Of a DNA stretch of 64,000 nt, positions 1 to 8,794 are shown in pieces. Numbering within the stretch: the stretch's first letter is position 1; each line of letters begins with the position of its first letter. Both the position numbers and the translations under genes were made by a program. Below the pieces are notes generated by a model. The model saw only the letters and a list, made by a program, of their open reading frames with translations, was not told where the DNA came from and made no database searches. Location: positions 124,001 to 188,000 of the forward strand of contig CAVURC010000020.1 of NCBI GenBank assembly GCA_963743825.1, read 5' to 3'. The stretch comes from Sva-07 sp963743825 (GTDB taxonomy: Bacteria > Actinomycetota > Acidimicrobiia > Acidimicrobiales > Ilumatobacteraceae).

Positions 1-224
1 CACACCTGCGGCGGGCTGAGAATCGCCGCATCGATGAGCACGACGTCGTCGCGTTGCTGCACCATCGAGCGGATCCACGCTTCCTTCACGTTGCGCAGCA
101 GGAGCGAGCCGAGCGGTCCGTAGTCGTAGGTGGAGCGGAAGCCGCCGTAGATCTCCGCCGACTGATAGACGAAGCCTCTGCGCTTGCACAGGCTGACGAT
201 CTGTTCGAGGTCGGTGGCAGGCAT
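1..224 (-). CDS. glyS: glycyl-tRNA synthetase, N-terminal fragment (runs off the left edge)
   Basis: Only the first 74 codons are present; the gene continues past position 1. Translation from the ATG at 224-222 begins MPATDLEQIVSLCKRRGF and contains the class II glycyl-tRNA synthetase block around residues 16-40 (RRGFVYQSAEIYGG, then YDYGPLG), then NVKEAW and a DDVV segment typical of the dimeric alpha2-type enzyme. The protein charges tRNA-Gly in the cytoplasm. It lies 36 bp downstream of recO on the same strand. The order recO then glyS is common in actinobacteria and supports the call. A tRNA-Gly gene also occurs in this window, at about 47.0 kb. Confidence 0.93.
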   Translation of the reverse strand, partial: MPATDLEQIVSLCKRRGFVYQSAEIYGGFRSTYDYGPLGSLLLRNVKEAWIRSMVQQRDDVVLIDAAILSPPQV

Positions 225-260
225 AGGTGCGCCAGGCTACCGATGCCCGCTGCAAGCCGA

Positions 261-992
261 TCAGTGCGTTTCGAACATGGCGACCGCTTTGAGACGCCGT
301 TCGATGTGGAACTCGAGGGCCCGTGTGGCCAGCGTCGACACCTCGTGGGTGGTCGCCGACTCGTCACGGGCGAGCGCCGCCACGAGCTGTCCACCCAGGA
401 TCTCGCGCATCACCTCGAGCGCACCGGCGGTGACCGCCTGTCCCGACCGACACGATCGGCACAGGACGCCTCCCTCGTTCAGGTCGAAGGCAACCAGTGC
501 AACGTCGGGTTCGGATTCGCCGCACCGTACACACTGGTCGAGTTCGGGTCGCATGCCTTCGTTGGCCAGGAGTTTCCAGTAGAACGCAGCGACGTTCAAC
601 GACGACGGCGTGGTGGCGATCGTACGCAGCACGCCGACGAGCATCCGGTAGAGCTGCGGGTTGGGTTCGCGTTCGAGCGACAGTTGATCGACGGCCTCGA
701 TCGCCGCCAACCCCTGCGAGGCGCGGTCGAGCGACGACAGCATCGGCGACAACGGCTCCACGGATTCGGCCTGACTGACGATGTCGAGCTCGCGCCCCCG
801 GTAGAGCAGCAACCGGACGTGACTCATCGGCTCCAGGCGGGCACCGAACTTCGACTTCGTCTTGCGAACGCCCTTCGCGACGGCACGTACCTTGCCGTTC
901 TCCGCGGTGTGGAACACCACGATGCGGTCGGACTCGCGCAGCTTGTACGTGCGCAGGACGACGCCCGTGTCGCGATAGAGCTCGCCGGCCAC
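261..992 (-). CDS. recO: DNA repair protein RecO
   Basis: RecO mediates loading of RecA with RecF/RecR and anneals single strands during gap repair. I start it at the GTG at 992-990, giving 243 residues (VAGELYRDTGVVLRTYKL), because the OB-fold core begins there. The same frame is open further upstream but would overlap the next gene and adds only low-complexity residues. The OB fold covers roughly residues 1-80 (GKVRAVAKGVRKTKSKFGA). A zinc-type pair of CxxC motifs is visible at Cys154/157 and Cys178/181. It follows the UppS-like paralogue by 13 bp and precedes glyS, so the three are probably one transcript. Confidence 0.93.
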   Translation of the reverse strand: MAGELYRDTGVVLRTYKLRESDRIVVFHTAENGKVRAVAKGVRKTKSKFGARLEPMSHVRLLLYRGRELDIVSQAESVEPLSPMLSSLDRASQGLAAIEAVDQLSLEREPNPQLYRMLVGVLRTIATTPSSLNVAAFYWKLLANEGMRPELDQCVRCGESEPDVALVAFDLNEGGVLCRSCRSGQAVTAGALEVMREILGGQLVAALARDESATTHEVSTLATRALEFHIERRLKAVAMFETH

Positions 993-1005
993 GACGGGAT
1001 CGGCC

Positions 1006-1533
1006 CTATGACCCGTCGTCCGACTCGTCGTCGAGGCCGCCGAAGCGGCGCTCGCGTCGGGCGAAGTCGGCAATCGCCTCGACGAGGTCATCGGGGCTCA
1101 GCTCGTGCCAGCCCATCGGATGGAACACGAGCTCGCTGTAGGCGAGTTCCCACACGAGCGACGGTGGGAGTCGTGTCGACTCGCCGAGCACCACGATCAG
1201 GTCGGGCTCGCAGTCGGCCGGCGCGTAGAGCGCTTCGGCGACCGTTGCCTCGTTGACCGGCTCGTCGGGTTGCAGCCCCTGCATGGCCTCGGCGAATCGC
1301 TGGCGCCCGTCGCCGCACGGGTCGACGATCACATGACACGAACCCACCTGACGCTCCCACCACTGGAGGTCGACAGGGTCGATACCCGGTTCGAACGCGC
1401 GCAGCGTGAGGAACGAGGCGCCGGCCTGATCGGCAATCGCTCCGAGACGGTCGACTCGTTCGTCCCAACGCTGGTCGCCCAGATCCTCCCACTCACGCAG
1501 CGTTCCGCCCACCACCATGATGTGGCGCAGCAA
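1006..1533 (-). CDS. degenerate cis-prenyltransferase (UppS-like) paralogue, probable non-catalytic partner
   Basis: The start is uncertain. The frame is open to 1680, but UppS homology begins near 1531 (LLRHIM aligns with the RHVAIIM start of UppS), so I use the TTG at 1533; an ATG lies at 1518. Numbered from that ATG it has 170 residues. The catalytic loop DGNGRW of UppS is replaced by VGGTLREW, so the catalytic Asp is gone, and the RTSGExR substrate loop is replaced by VLGESTRLPP. The C-terminal half is well kept: WELAYSEL (123-130, with Glu129 at the Mg-ligand position) and RERRFGG (155-161), the RxG motif of homodimeric UppS. It is encoded divergently from uppS and 13 bp upstream of recO. 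A non-catalytic subunit role like that of NgBR/Nus1 is inferred. Confidence 0.8.
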   Translation of the reverse strand: MLRHIMVVGGTLREWEDLGDQRWDERVDRLGAIADQAGASFLTLRAFEPGIDPVDLQWWERQVGSCHVIVDPCGDGRQRFAEAMQGLQPDEPVNEATVAEALYAPADCEPDLIVVLGESTRLPPSLVWELAYSELVFHPMGWHELSPDDLVEAIADFARRERRFGGLDDESDDGS

Positions 1534-1664
1534 CTGGCGCGTCGGGTCACCCGCACGCGTCGCTCCCGACGCTGTGCCGTTCGCAGTCGACGTGAAGGAC
1601 GGAGCCACGACTGCATTCTTCCACGCCACGCCTGCGCCGCGTGGGCTGGCTAGCGTAGGACACC

Positions 1665-2342
1665 GTGTCATCCGGCTCACCCGACCATCTCGTGCACGTC
1701 GCCTGCATCATGGACGGCAACGGTCGATGGGCCGGGCGACGGGGGCTGCCGCGCACCGAGGGGCACACCGAAGGCGAGGAGAACCTCGCACGGTTGGTGC
1801 GCATCGCCGTGCAGCGCAACATCGGCTGGCTGACCGTGTTCGGCTTCTCGACGGAGAATTGGCAGCGCCCGCGGCCCGAGGTTCGACACATCCTCGGCCT
1901 GCACGAGAAGCTGTTCGGACGTGTGGCCGAGCTGAACGAGCTGAACGTCCGGATCCAGTGGATCGGCCGACCGTTCGACTCTCCGATGGCTCGCACGCCA
2001 CGCTACGTGCAGCGAGCGATCCGCAAGGCGATCGCCGACACGGCAGGGAACACCGGCATGGTGCTCACCGTGGCGTTCGACTACGGCGGACGTTCCGAGC
2101 TCGTCGCTGCCGTCGAGGCGGCGCGTGCGAGCGGTGACGGCGTCAACGTCGAGACGATCGGCGAGCACTTGTACCTCCCCGAACTTCCGCCCGTCGACGT
2201 TCTCGTGCGCACGAGCGGCGAGCAGCGCGTCTCCAACTTCCTGCTCTGGCAGGCGGCCGGCGCCGCGGTCTACTTCACCGACGCGGCGTGGCCCGACTTC
2301 GACGCGGCCGAACTCGATGCCGCGTTGGCGCTCGCTCGATGA
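1665..2342 (+). CDS. uppS: isoprenyl transferase (UppS-type cis-prenyltransferase) lacking the C-terminal RxG motif
   Basis: This is the catalytic-type cis-prenyltransferase that would extend farnesyl or geranylgeranyl diphosphate to the polyprenyl carrier for peptidoglycan. It has 225 residues from the GTG at 1665. Visible motifs are MDGNGRW with catalytic Asp17 (16-22), FSTENW (61-66), NTG...FDYGG near 129-142, and RTSGEQR...SN (182-191). Two features of homodimeric UppS are missing. The Mg-ligand Glu in the AELYF block is Ala201 (GAAVYF), and the protein stops at LALAR without the usual RERRFGG tail. Both missing elements are present in the divergent paralogue at 1006-1533. The stop overlaps the dinG start (ATGA). 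Confidence 0.93.
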   Translation: MSSGSPDHLVHVACIMDGNGRWAGRRGLPRTEGHTEGEENLARLVRIAVQRNIGWLTVFGFSTENWQRPRPEVRHILGLHEKLFGRVAELNELNVRIQWIGRPFDSPMARTPRYVQRAIRKAIADTAGNTGMVLTVAFDYGGRSELVAAVEAARASGDGVNVETIGEHLYLPELPPVDVLVRTSGEQRVSNFLLWQAAGAAVYFTDAAWPDFDAAELDAALALAR

Positions 2343-4222
2343 GCGACGACGACGCCGGCACGGCGCTCCATCGGGTCACCTCGGCACTTGCGAATGCCGA
2401 GGATCGCACGGGCCAGCGGGAGATGGCCGAACTCGTCGCCGACGCCATCGTCACGAAGCGGCATCTGATCGTGCAGGCGGGAACGGGAACCGGAAAGACG
2501 CTCGCCTACCTCGTGCCGGCAATCGAAGCCGACGCCCGAATCGTCGTGGCCACGGCGACCAAGGCGCTGCAGGATCAGTTGGCCACGAAGGACCTGCCGT
2601 TCCTCGCCGAGCATGTGGGTGTCGACTTCGACTGGGCAGTGCTCAAGGGTCGCAGCAACTACGTGTGCCTCCAGCGGCTGCGTGAGATGAGTGCCGGCGA
2701 ACAGGGTCAGCTCGAACTCGAGACGATGGCGGTCCAGACCAAGGTGGAGATCAAGCGGCTGGCCGAGTGGTCGGGCTCGACCGCGACGGGCGACATGGCC
2801 GAACTCGACTGGACACCGTCGGACAACGCGTGGCGGGCCGTCAGCGTCGGCAGCGACGAGTGTCCCGGCGCCGATCGCTGTCCGCTCGGCGATCCATGCT
2901 TCGCCGAGCAGGCCCGGCGACGAGCGGCAGCCGCCGACGTGATCGTCGTCAACACTCATCTGTACGGGCTGAACGTGGCGAGCGGTGGCGCGATCCTGCC
3001 CGAACACGATGTCGTCGTGTTCGACGAGGCGCATGTGCTCGAAGACATCATGAGCGACACGGTGGGTGTCGAGATCTCGCCCGGTCGTTTCACCGTGTTG
3101 TCCGGCATCGTCCGCCGCATTCTCGACGATCCCAAGCTCATCGGTTCGATCGCCGAGATCGCCGAGAGCCTGCGCGACGTGCTCACACCGCACGTCGGCA
3201 ATCGGCTCCCGACTCCACTCCCCGATGCGGTGCAGGAGGTACTCACCGATGCACGACTCCGGCTCGGTCGAGCCAACGAAGTGCTCGTCGCCATCGACAC
3301 CCCCATCGAGGACGCCAAGCAGCGCAAGCTCCGCGCTCAGACGATGACGGGCCGAGCCATCGAACAACTCGACATCGCGATCGAGGGTCGCGATGGTTAC
3401 GTGGCATTCGTCTCGGGTTCGCGCGAGTCGCCGCGTCTCGAGGTGGCTCCGCTCGATGTCGGCCCCGCGATGACCGAGGGTGTGTGGTCGCAGCGCACGG
3501 CGATCCTCACGAGCGCCACGATTCCGTCATCGCTCGCATCCCGTGTCGGCATCACACCCGATGCCGTGACGGTCGCCGACGTCGGCAGTCCGTTCGACTA
3601 CGAGCACAACTCGATGCTCTATTGCGCCATGCACCTGCCGAATCCGAACAGCGACGGATTCCGTGCTGCCGTGCACGACGAACTCGAGGCACTGATCACC
3701 GCTGCGGGCGGACGAACGCTGGCGCTCTTCACGAGTTGGCGATCGATGGACGAGGCCGCCGAGGCCCTGCGCTCGCGCGTCGACCTGCCCATTCTCACCC
3801 AGCGCGACCTCCCCAAGCCGGCGCTCATCAAGGCGTTCTCCGACAGCGAACAGACCTGCTTGTTCGCCACCGCCGGGCTGTTCCAGGGAGTCGACGTCCC
3901 CGGCCAGACGCTGTCGCTCGTGGTGATCGACCGGATCCCGTTCCCCCGACCGGACGACCCGTTGTTGAGTGCCCGCCGTGAACAGTTGGGCCCGACGGCG
4001 TTCTCCGAGATCGACATCCCTCGGGCCTCGATGATGCTCGCCCAGGCGTGCGGTCGGCTGATCCGGTCGGCTTCCGACAGAGGCGTCGTTGCGGTGATGG
4101 ACCCGCGTCTGGGTACCGCCCGCTACCGGTGGGACATCATCAAGGCGCTCCCCCCGATGCAACGCACGAGGAACCGCGCCGATGCCGAGGCATTCCTCCG
4201 CGACATCGCAGCTGGCGTCTGA
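2339..4222 (+). CDS. dinG: DinG/XPD-family ATP-dependent DNA helicase
   Basis: Superfamily 2 helicase of 627 residues from the ATG at 2339, which overlaps the uppS stop codon. Walker A AGTGTGKT is at 47-54 and the DEAH box (VVFDEAH) at 226-232. Between them are four cysteines at about 110, 175, 181 and 187, fitting the 4Fe-4S cluster of XPD/DinG enzymes. The C-terminal half has GLFQGVDVPGQ, DRIPFP and QACGRLIRS, the helicase motifs V and VI of this family. It probably unwinds forked or R-loop DNA. It lacks an N-terminal exonuclease domain. The gene ends 1 bp before a perfect palindrome that separates it from the convergent aldolase gene. Confidence 0.92.
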   Translation: MSDDDAGTALHRVTSALANAEDRTGQREMAELVADAIVTKRHLIVQAGTGTGKTLAYLVPAIEADARIVVATATKALQDQLATKDLPFLAEHVGVDFDWAVLKGRSNYVCLQRLREMSAGEQGQLELETMAVQTKVEIKRLAEWSGSTATGDMAELDWTPSDNAWRAVSVGSDECPGADRCPLGDPCFAEQARRRAAAADVIVVNTHLYGLNVASGGAILPEHDVVVFDEAHVLEDIMSDTVGVEISPGRFTVLSGIVRRILDDPKLIGSIAEIAESLRDVLTPHVGNRLPTPLPDAVQEVLTDARLRLGRANEVLVAIDTPIEDAKQRKLRAQTMTGRAIEQLDIAIEGRDGYVAFVSGSRESPRLEVAPLDVGPAMTEGVWSQRTAILTSATIPSSLASRVGITPDAVTVADVGSPFDYEHNSMLYCAMHLPNPNSDGFRAAVHDELEALITAAGGRTLALFTSWRSMDEAAEALRSRVDLPILTQRDLPKPALIKAFSDSEQTCLFATAGLFQGVDVPGQTLSLVVIDRIPFPRPDDPLLSARREQLGPTAFSEIDIPRASMMLAQACGRLIRSASDRGVVAVMDPRLGTARYRWDIIKALPPMQRTRNRADAEAFLRDIAAGV

Positions 4223-4255
4223 CATTACATCAGGGGTCTGACCCCTGATGTAATG
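4223..4255. terminator. perfect 14-bp palindrome between convergent dinG and aldolase genes
   Basis: Left arm CATTACATCAGGGG (4223-4236), loop TCTGA, right arm CCCCTGATGTAATG (4242-4255), with no mismatch. It fills almost the whole space between two convergent stop codons, so it is a likely bidirectional terminator. A close relative lies at 50367-50397. Confidence 0.7.
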
Positions 4256-4256
4256 G

Positions 4257-5144
4257 TCAGGTGATCGAGGCGGCGTAGATGCCGTCGATGGCGGCACCGA
4301 GCGTGGCGTCGAACTCGGCGTCGGTCTGGCCGGCGCTGAGGCCCTCGGTCAGGGCGCGAGAGAAGCTGGCGATCATGCCGTGGTTGCGTGACAGTCGCTC
4401 GTTGGCCTCGTCGCGCGGGTAGCCACCCGACAGCGCCACCACGCGAAGCACGCGCGGATGGGCGATCAGCTCGGCGTAGAAGTCGTCGACGGTCGGGATC
4501 GACAGCTTCAGCATCACGGGCTGATCGTCACGGAGCCCATCGAGCTGCGAAGCGATCCGATCACGCAGCAGCCCCTCGGCAGCTTCCTTCTCGGGGCTGT
4601 GGATGTCGACCTCGGGCTCGATGATCGGAACGAGTCCGGCAGCGATGATCTCCGCGGCAACGTCGAACTGCTGGTCGACGACGGCATTCACGCCTGCGGC
4701 ATTCGCCAACTGGACCACCGAGCGCATCTTCGTGCCGAACACACCGAGGCCGACGGCGCGCTCGCACAGTTCGCTCAGACCGGGGATCGGCTTCATCACC
4801 TGGGCACCGTCGACGACGTCGGCGAGACCCTTGTCGACCTTGAGAAACGGCACCACGTGCTTGCGCGACCAGAGGTACTCGGCCGAGCCGATGCCGTCGA
4901 TCTGACGGTCCATGGTCTGCTCGAACAGGATCGCCCCGAGCACCCGGTCGCCCGTGAAGGCGGGTGAGGCCACGATGCGCGTCCGCATCGCGTGCATCAG
5001 ATCGAACATCTCGGTCTCGGTCGACCACGCATCGTCGCCGATGCCGTACAGGCCGAGCGCCTTCGGCGTGCTCCCTCCGCTCTGGTCGAGAGCGGCAATG
5101 AAGCCGGAGCCGGTACGGACCTTCTGGAGCATCTCGTCATTCAC
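4257..5144 (-). CDS. fda: fructose-bisphosphate aldolase class I
   Basis: Class I (Schiff-base) aldolase of 295 residues from the GTG at 5144, giving VNDEMLQKVRTGSGF. The earlier in-frame ATG would add about 55 unrelated residues overlapping the next gene. The protein contains GSGFIAALDQSGGSTPKAL near the N-terminus, the ILFEQTMD strand, IIEPEVDI and KLSIP, whose Lys fits the Schiff-base position of the short bacterial class I aldolases. No zinc-binding class II motif is present. It splits fructose 1,6-bisphosphate in glycolysis or condenses trioses in gluconeogenesis. It is convergent with dinG and divergent from the enoyl-CoA hydratase gene. Confidence 0.9.
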   Translation of the reverse strand: MNDEMLQKVRTGSGFIAALDQSGGSTPKALGLYGIGDDAWSTETEMFDLMHAMRTRIVASPAFTGDRVLGAILFEQTMDRQIDGIGSAEYLWSRKHVVPFLKVDKGLADVVDGAQVMKPIPGLSELCERAVGLGVFGTKMRSVVQLANAAGVNAVVDQQFDVAAEIIAAGLVPIIEPEVDIHSPEKEAAEGLLRDRIASQLDGLRDDQPVMLKLSIPTVDDFYAELIAHPRVLRVVALSGGYPRDEANERLSRNHGMIASFSRALTEGLSAGQTDAEFDATLGAAIDGIYAASIT

Positions 5145-5229
5145 CCTCCCGACTGTAGCGAGAACGACCACGGGTCGAAGTGGGTCGGACTGGGGCCGAA
5201 GGACCCTTCGATGGCTACCGTCGACGCGG

Positions 5230-6019
5230 ATGAGCGCCTCACCGGTCGTGCACGTCGACATCGACGATGCAATTGCGACGATCACCCTCGACTCGCAGCA
5301 CAATCGCAACGCGCTGTCGCGTCAGTTGCTCGCCGAACTGCACCAGGCACTCGATACTGCCGAGGCGGCAGAGGCCCGTGCCATCGTGCTCACCCACCGG
5401 GGCCCGGCGTTCTGCGCCGGCGCCGACCTGAAGGAACGATCGTCGCAGGGCGGCACCGACCGCGACTCCGACTCCGGATCGGACTCGGACTCGAACCCGT
5501 TCGTCGAGGCGCTCGTGCGGCTGATGGACACCGAGCGTCCGACGATTGCCGCCGTCAACGGGGCCGTGCGCGCCGGCGGGATCGGGCTCATGGCTGCCTG
5601 CGACCTCGTGGTGGTCGCAGCATCGACGACGTTCGCGCTCACCGAAGTGCGCATCGGCGTGGCACCGGCGATCATCTCGGTACCGATCCTGCGCAGGGTC
5701 GCACCGAGCCGAATCGCTGCGGCGATGCTCACCGGCGAGTCGTTCGATGCTCACGAAGCCCGATCGATGGGATTGATCACACACGTCAGCGCCGACGTCG
5801 CGGCAACCGTCGAGGCACTGACCGCCGGGATCCTCGCCGGGGCGCCCACGTGCCGTCGCCGAGACGAAGCGGCTGCTCCACACCGTCGGCGCGATGGATC
5901 GCACCGCGGCATTCCAGGAGATGGCGCGGCTGTCGAACGCGCTCTTCGAGAGCGCCGAAGCTGCCGAAGGCATGGCCGCGTTCGTTGCCAAGCGTCCGCC
6001 CGTGTGGCCCCGGTCATGA
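5230..6019 (+). CDS. enoyl-CoA hydratase/isomerase family protein (one frameshift)
   Basis: Crotonase-fold protein. From the ATG at 5230 the frame reads VVHVDIDDAIATITL, then the oxyanion-hole segments GPAFCAGADLKER and NGAVRAGGIGLMAACDLVV, with an Ala/Gly pair where many members carry a catalytic Glu. A +1 insertion near 5853 moves the C-terminal part (AVAETKRLLHTVGAMDRT to the stop at 6017-6019) one frame on; joined, the protein is about 262 residues. An acidic Asp-Ser run (DRDSDSGSDSDSNP) is inserted after the first oxyanion loop. It sits with an alpha/beta hydrolase and an acyl-CoA ligase, suggesting fatty or branched acid degradation; the substrate is unknown. Confidence 0.85.
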
Positions 6020-6040
6020 CGACGAGACCATGACGAGACC

Positions 6041-6892
6041 ATGACGACGAAGCGCCGAATCGACATCGTTGCCCCCTCCGGCGTGCGGATCGCCGCGGAC
6101 GAGTGGCCGGGAGATGGCCCCGCGGTCGTCCTGGCCCACGGCGGCGGGCAGACTCGACACTCGTGGGGCGGCACCGCCGAGACACTCGCGCGACGCGGCC
6201 ATCGGGTCGTGTCGATGGATCTTCGTGGCCACGGCGACTCGGACTGGGCGCCCGACGGCGACTACCACATGGCGGCCTACCGCGACGACGCACTCGCGGT
6301 CGTCCGCTCGATCGGATCACCGGTGGCCTGGGTGGGAGCGTCGCTCGGCGGCATGACCGGCCTGCACGCCGTCGACGAGGCCCCGGAGCTGTTCTCGGCG
6401 CTCGTGCTGGTCGACATCACGCCGCGCCCTGCTGCGTCCGGGGTGAGCCGGATCCTGGAGTTCATGGCCAAGGACGCGAACGACGGATTCGCGACACTCG
6501 ACGACGCCGCCGACGCAATCGCCGCGTACCAGCCGCATCGTCCCCGCCCGACCGACCTGTCCGGACTGTCGAAGAATCTGCGCCAGGGCCCCGACGGCCG
6601 CTGGCGTTGGCACTGGGATCCGGCATTCCTCAACATCCGAACCGGCGGGACCAGCGAACATGCCCGCGACCGCCACCACGACGAACTGGTGGAGATCGCC
6701 CGACGGTTGACGCTTCCGACACTGCTCGTTCGCGGCAAACTCTCCGACCTCGTCACCGAGACCGAGGTCGACGAGTTCCTCGAGATGGTGCCGCACGCTC
6801 GCTACGTCGACGTGGCCAACGCTGCCCACATGATCGCCGGCGACCGCAACGACGTCTTCACCGACGCCGTGGTCGACTTCCTCGAATCCTGA
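6041..6892 (+). CDS. alpha/beta hydrolase
   Basis: Protein of 283 residues with a complete alpha/beta hydrolase layout. The oxyanion HGGGQTRHSW lies near residue 33, DLRGHGDSD follows strand 4, the nucleophile elbow is GASLGG (Ser near 105), the acid region is RGKLSDLV, and the catalytic His is in NAAHMIAGD near the C-terminus. There is no signal peptide, so it acts in the cytoplasm. The start ATG lies 21 bp after the hydratase stop, in a short stretch where ATGACGA repeats occur. Substrate cannot be told; an ester or lactone hydrolase serving the neighbouring acyl-CoA genes is plausible. Confidence 0.88.
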   Translation: MTTKRRIDIVAPSGVRIAADEWPGDGPAVVLAHGGGQTRHSWGGTAETLARRGHRVVSMDLRGHGDSDWAPDGDYHMAAYRDDALAVVRSIGSPVAWVGASLGGMTGLHAVDEAPELFSALVLVDITPRPAASGVSRILEFMAKDANDGFATLDDAADAIAAYQPHRPRPTDLSGLSKNLRQGPDGRWRWHWDPAFLNIRTGGTSEHARDRHHDELVEIARRLTLPTLLVRGKLSDLVTETEVDEFLEMVPHARYVDVANAAHMIAGDRNDVFTDAVVDFLES

Positions 6893-6941
6893 ACCGGGCG
6901 TGTCTTGACGTGTCGTGTGACACTCGTGCGAGAATGAGCGG

Positions 6942-8761
6942 ATGACCACGAGCCAGGACCTACACGACCGCATCGAGGGGCAGAACCTCGCGACGCGATA
7001 CCTCGCGAACGTCGAGCGCAACGGCGATGTCGAAGTCCTGCGATGGAAGGACGCCGAGCGGCGAGTGGAAGTCGATGACGCTGAACGAACTGACCGACCT
7101 CACCGCCCGACTCGTCACCGGGCTCGGAGGCGCTCGGCGTCGGCAAGGGCGACACCGTCGTGCTGATGCTGCGCAACCGTCCGGAGTTCCATGCACTCGA
7201 TCTCGCCGTGTTGTTCCTCGGAGCCACGCCGGTGTCGATCTACAACTCCTCGGCGCCCGAACAGATCGAGTACCTGGTCAACGACTGCAAGGCCAAGGTG
7301 GCCATCGTCGAGGACGCCGGCTTCCTCGAGCGCTTCCTCAAGGTCCGTGAGTCGTTGACCACGCTCGAGCACATCGTGATGCTCGAGGAGTCCGGTGCCG
7401 GCGACGCCGTCACCTCGTACGCCGAGTTGGCGGCATCGGAGCCCGCCGACCTCGCAGCGCATGCACACACGGCCGCGCTCGACGACATCGCCACGGTCAT
7501 CTACACCTCGGGCACCACCGGGCCGCCCAAGGGGGTCATGCTCTCGCACCGCAACGTGGCGTGGACCCTCGAATCGGTCGGCCAGTCGATGCGCGAGCAG
7601 ACCGACATCGACGACTTCGCCGGCAAGCGGCACGTGTCGTACCTGCCGATGGCCCACATCTTCGAACGGCTCATCGGTCACTACTACATGCTCGACTTCG
7701 CCACGCAGGTCGCCTGCTGCCCCGACACCTCCCAGCTCACGGCGTACACCGGCGAGGTCCGACCCAACGTCTTCATCGGGGTCCCCCGGGTGTGGGAGAA
7801 GCTCTATGCGGGTGTGAACGCCGCGGTCAGTGCCGACCCGGACAAGGCCAAGGCCTTCCACGAAGCGGTCGATGCGGCCCTGCCGATCGTCGAGAAGATG
7901 ACACGCGGCACCGCCACGCAGGAGGAGATCGACACCTGGAACTTCCTCGACCAGGTCGCGTTCCAGACCGTCCGTGGACTCATCGGCCTCGACCAGGCCG
8001 AGATCTGCATCACCGGTGCCGCTCCTCTGCCGGCCGAGATCCTGTCGTGGTTCCGCGCCATCGGCGTGCCGCTCACCGAGGGCTACGGCATGTCGGAGAC
8101 CACCGCCGTGCTCACGTGGGCCAACGACCCCAAGCCCGGCTGCGTCGGACGAGCCGCAACGGCCGTCGAGCTCCGGATCGCCGAGGACGGCGAGGTGCTG
8201 TGCCGAGGCGGCAACAACTTCGTCGGATACCTCGGCCAACCGGAGAAGACCGCCGAGACGCTCGACGACGACGGCTGGGTGCACACGGGCGACATCGGTG
8301 TCCTCGACGACGAGGGATACCTCAAGATCGTCGATCGCAAGAAGGAACTGATCATCACCGCCGGCGGCAAGAACGTGAGCCCGGCCAACCTCGAAGCGGA
8401 ACTCAAGATGATTCCGCTGGTTGGTCAGGCGTGCGCGATCGGCGAGCAGCGCCCGTTCATGACGGCGCTCGTGGTCCTCGATCCCGACTCTGCGGCGGCG
8501 TGGGCGCGGGCGCACGGCTTGTCTGGCGACGATGCAACGATGACGGCACTCGCCGAGAACCCCGACGTGCTCGCCGAGATCGATGCGGGACTCGTCGACG
8601 TGATGTCCGGATTCAACAACGCCGAGTCCGTCAAGAAGGTCAAGGTCCTCGGCGAGGAGTGGCTGCCGGACTCCGAACTGTTGACCCCGACCTCGAAGCT
8701 GAAACGGCGTGGCATCCTCACCACGTTCGCCGACGAGATCGAGGCTCTCTACGCCAAGTGA
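6942..8761 (+). CDS. long-chain fatty-acid-CoA ligase, FadD15-like (two frameshifts)
   Basis: AMP-forming acyl-CoA synthetase. Three frames join into one protein of about 606 residues: MTTSQDLHDRIEGQNLATRY from 6942, GEWKSMTLNEL after a +1 insertion near 7065, and EALGVGKGDTVVLMLRN after another near 7122. The rest is intact: YTSGTTGPPKGVMLSH (P-loop), GYGMSETTA, the WVHTGDIG core with KIVDRKKELI, and the hinge plus C-terminal domain TAGGKNVSPANLEAEL. The long insert around HIFERLIGHYYMLDF is usual for bacterial long-chain and FACS-type ligases. It activates fatty acids at the membrane for beta-oxidation or lipid synthesis. It converges with the response-regulator gene. Confidence 0.9.
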
Positions 8762-8794
8762 CCGGTGAGGGGTGACCGGTGAGAGCGTGATCGG

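Noticed and set aside
2270..3367. Long antisense open frames (for example 365 codons opposite dinG)
   Set aside because: High GC leaves few stops on the opposite strand; the translations are low-complexity and show no domain, while dinG on the plus strand is complete.
6016..6052. Tandem ATGACGA(GACC) repeats at the hydratase/hydrolase junction
   Set aside because: They are three short imperfect copies overlapping a stop and a start codon; too short to call a functional repeat.
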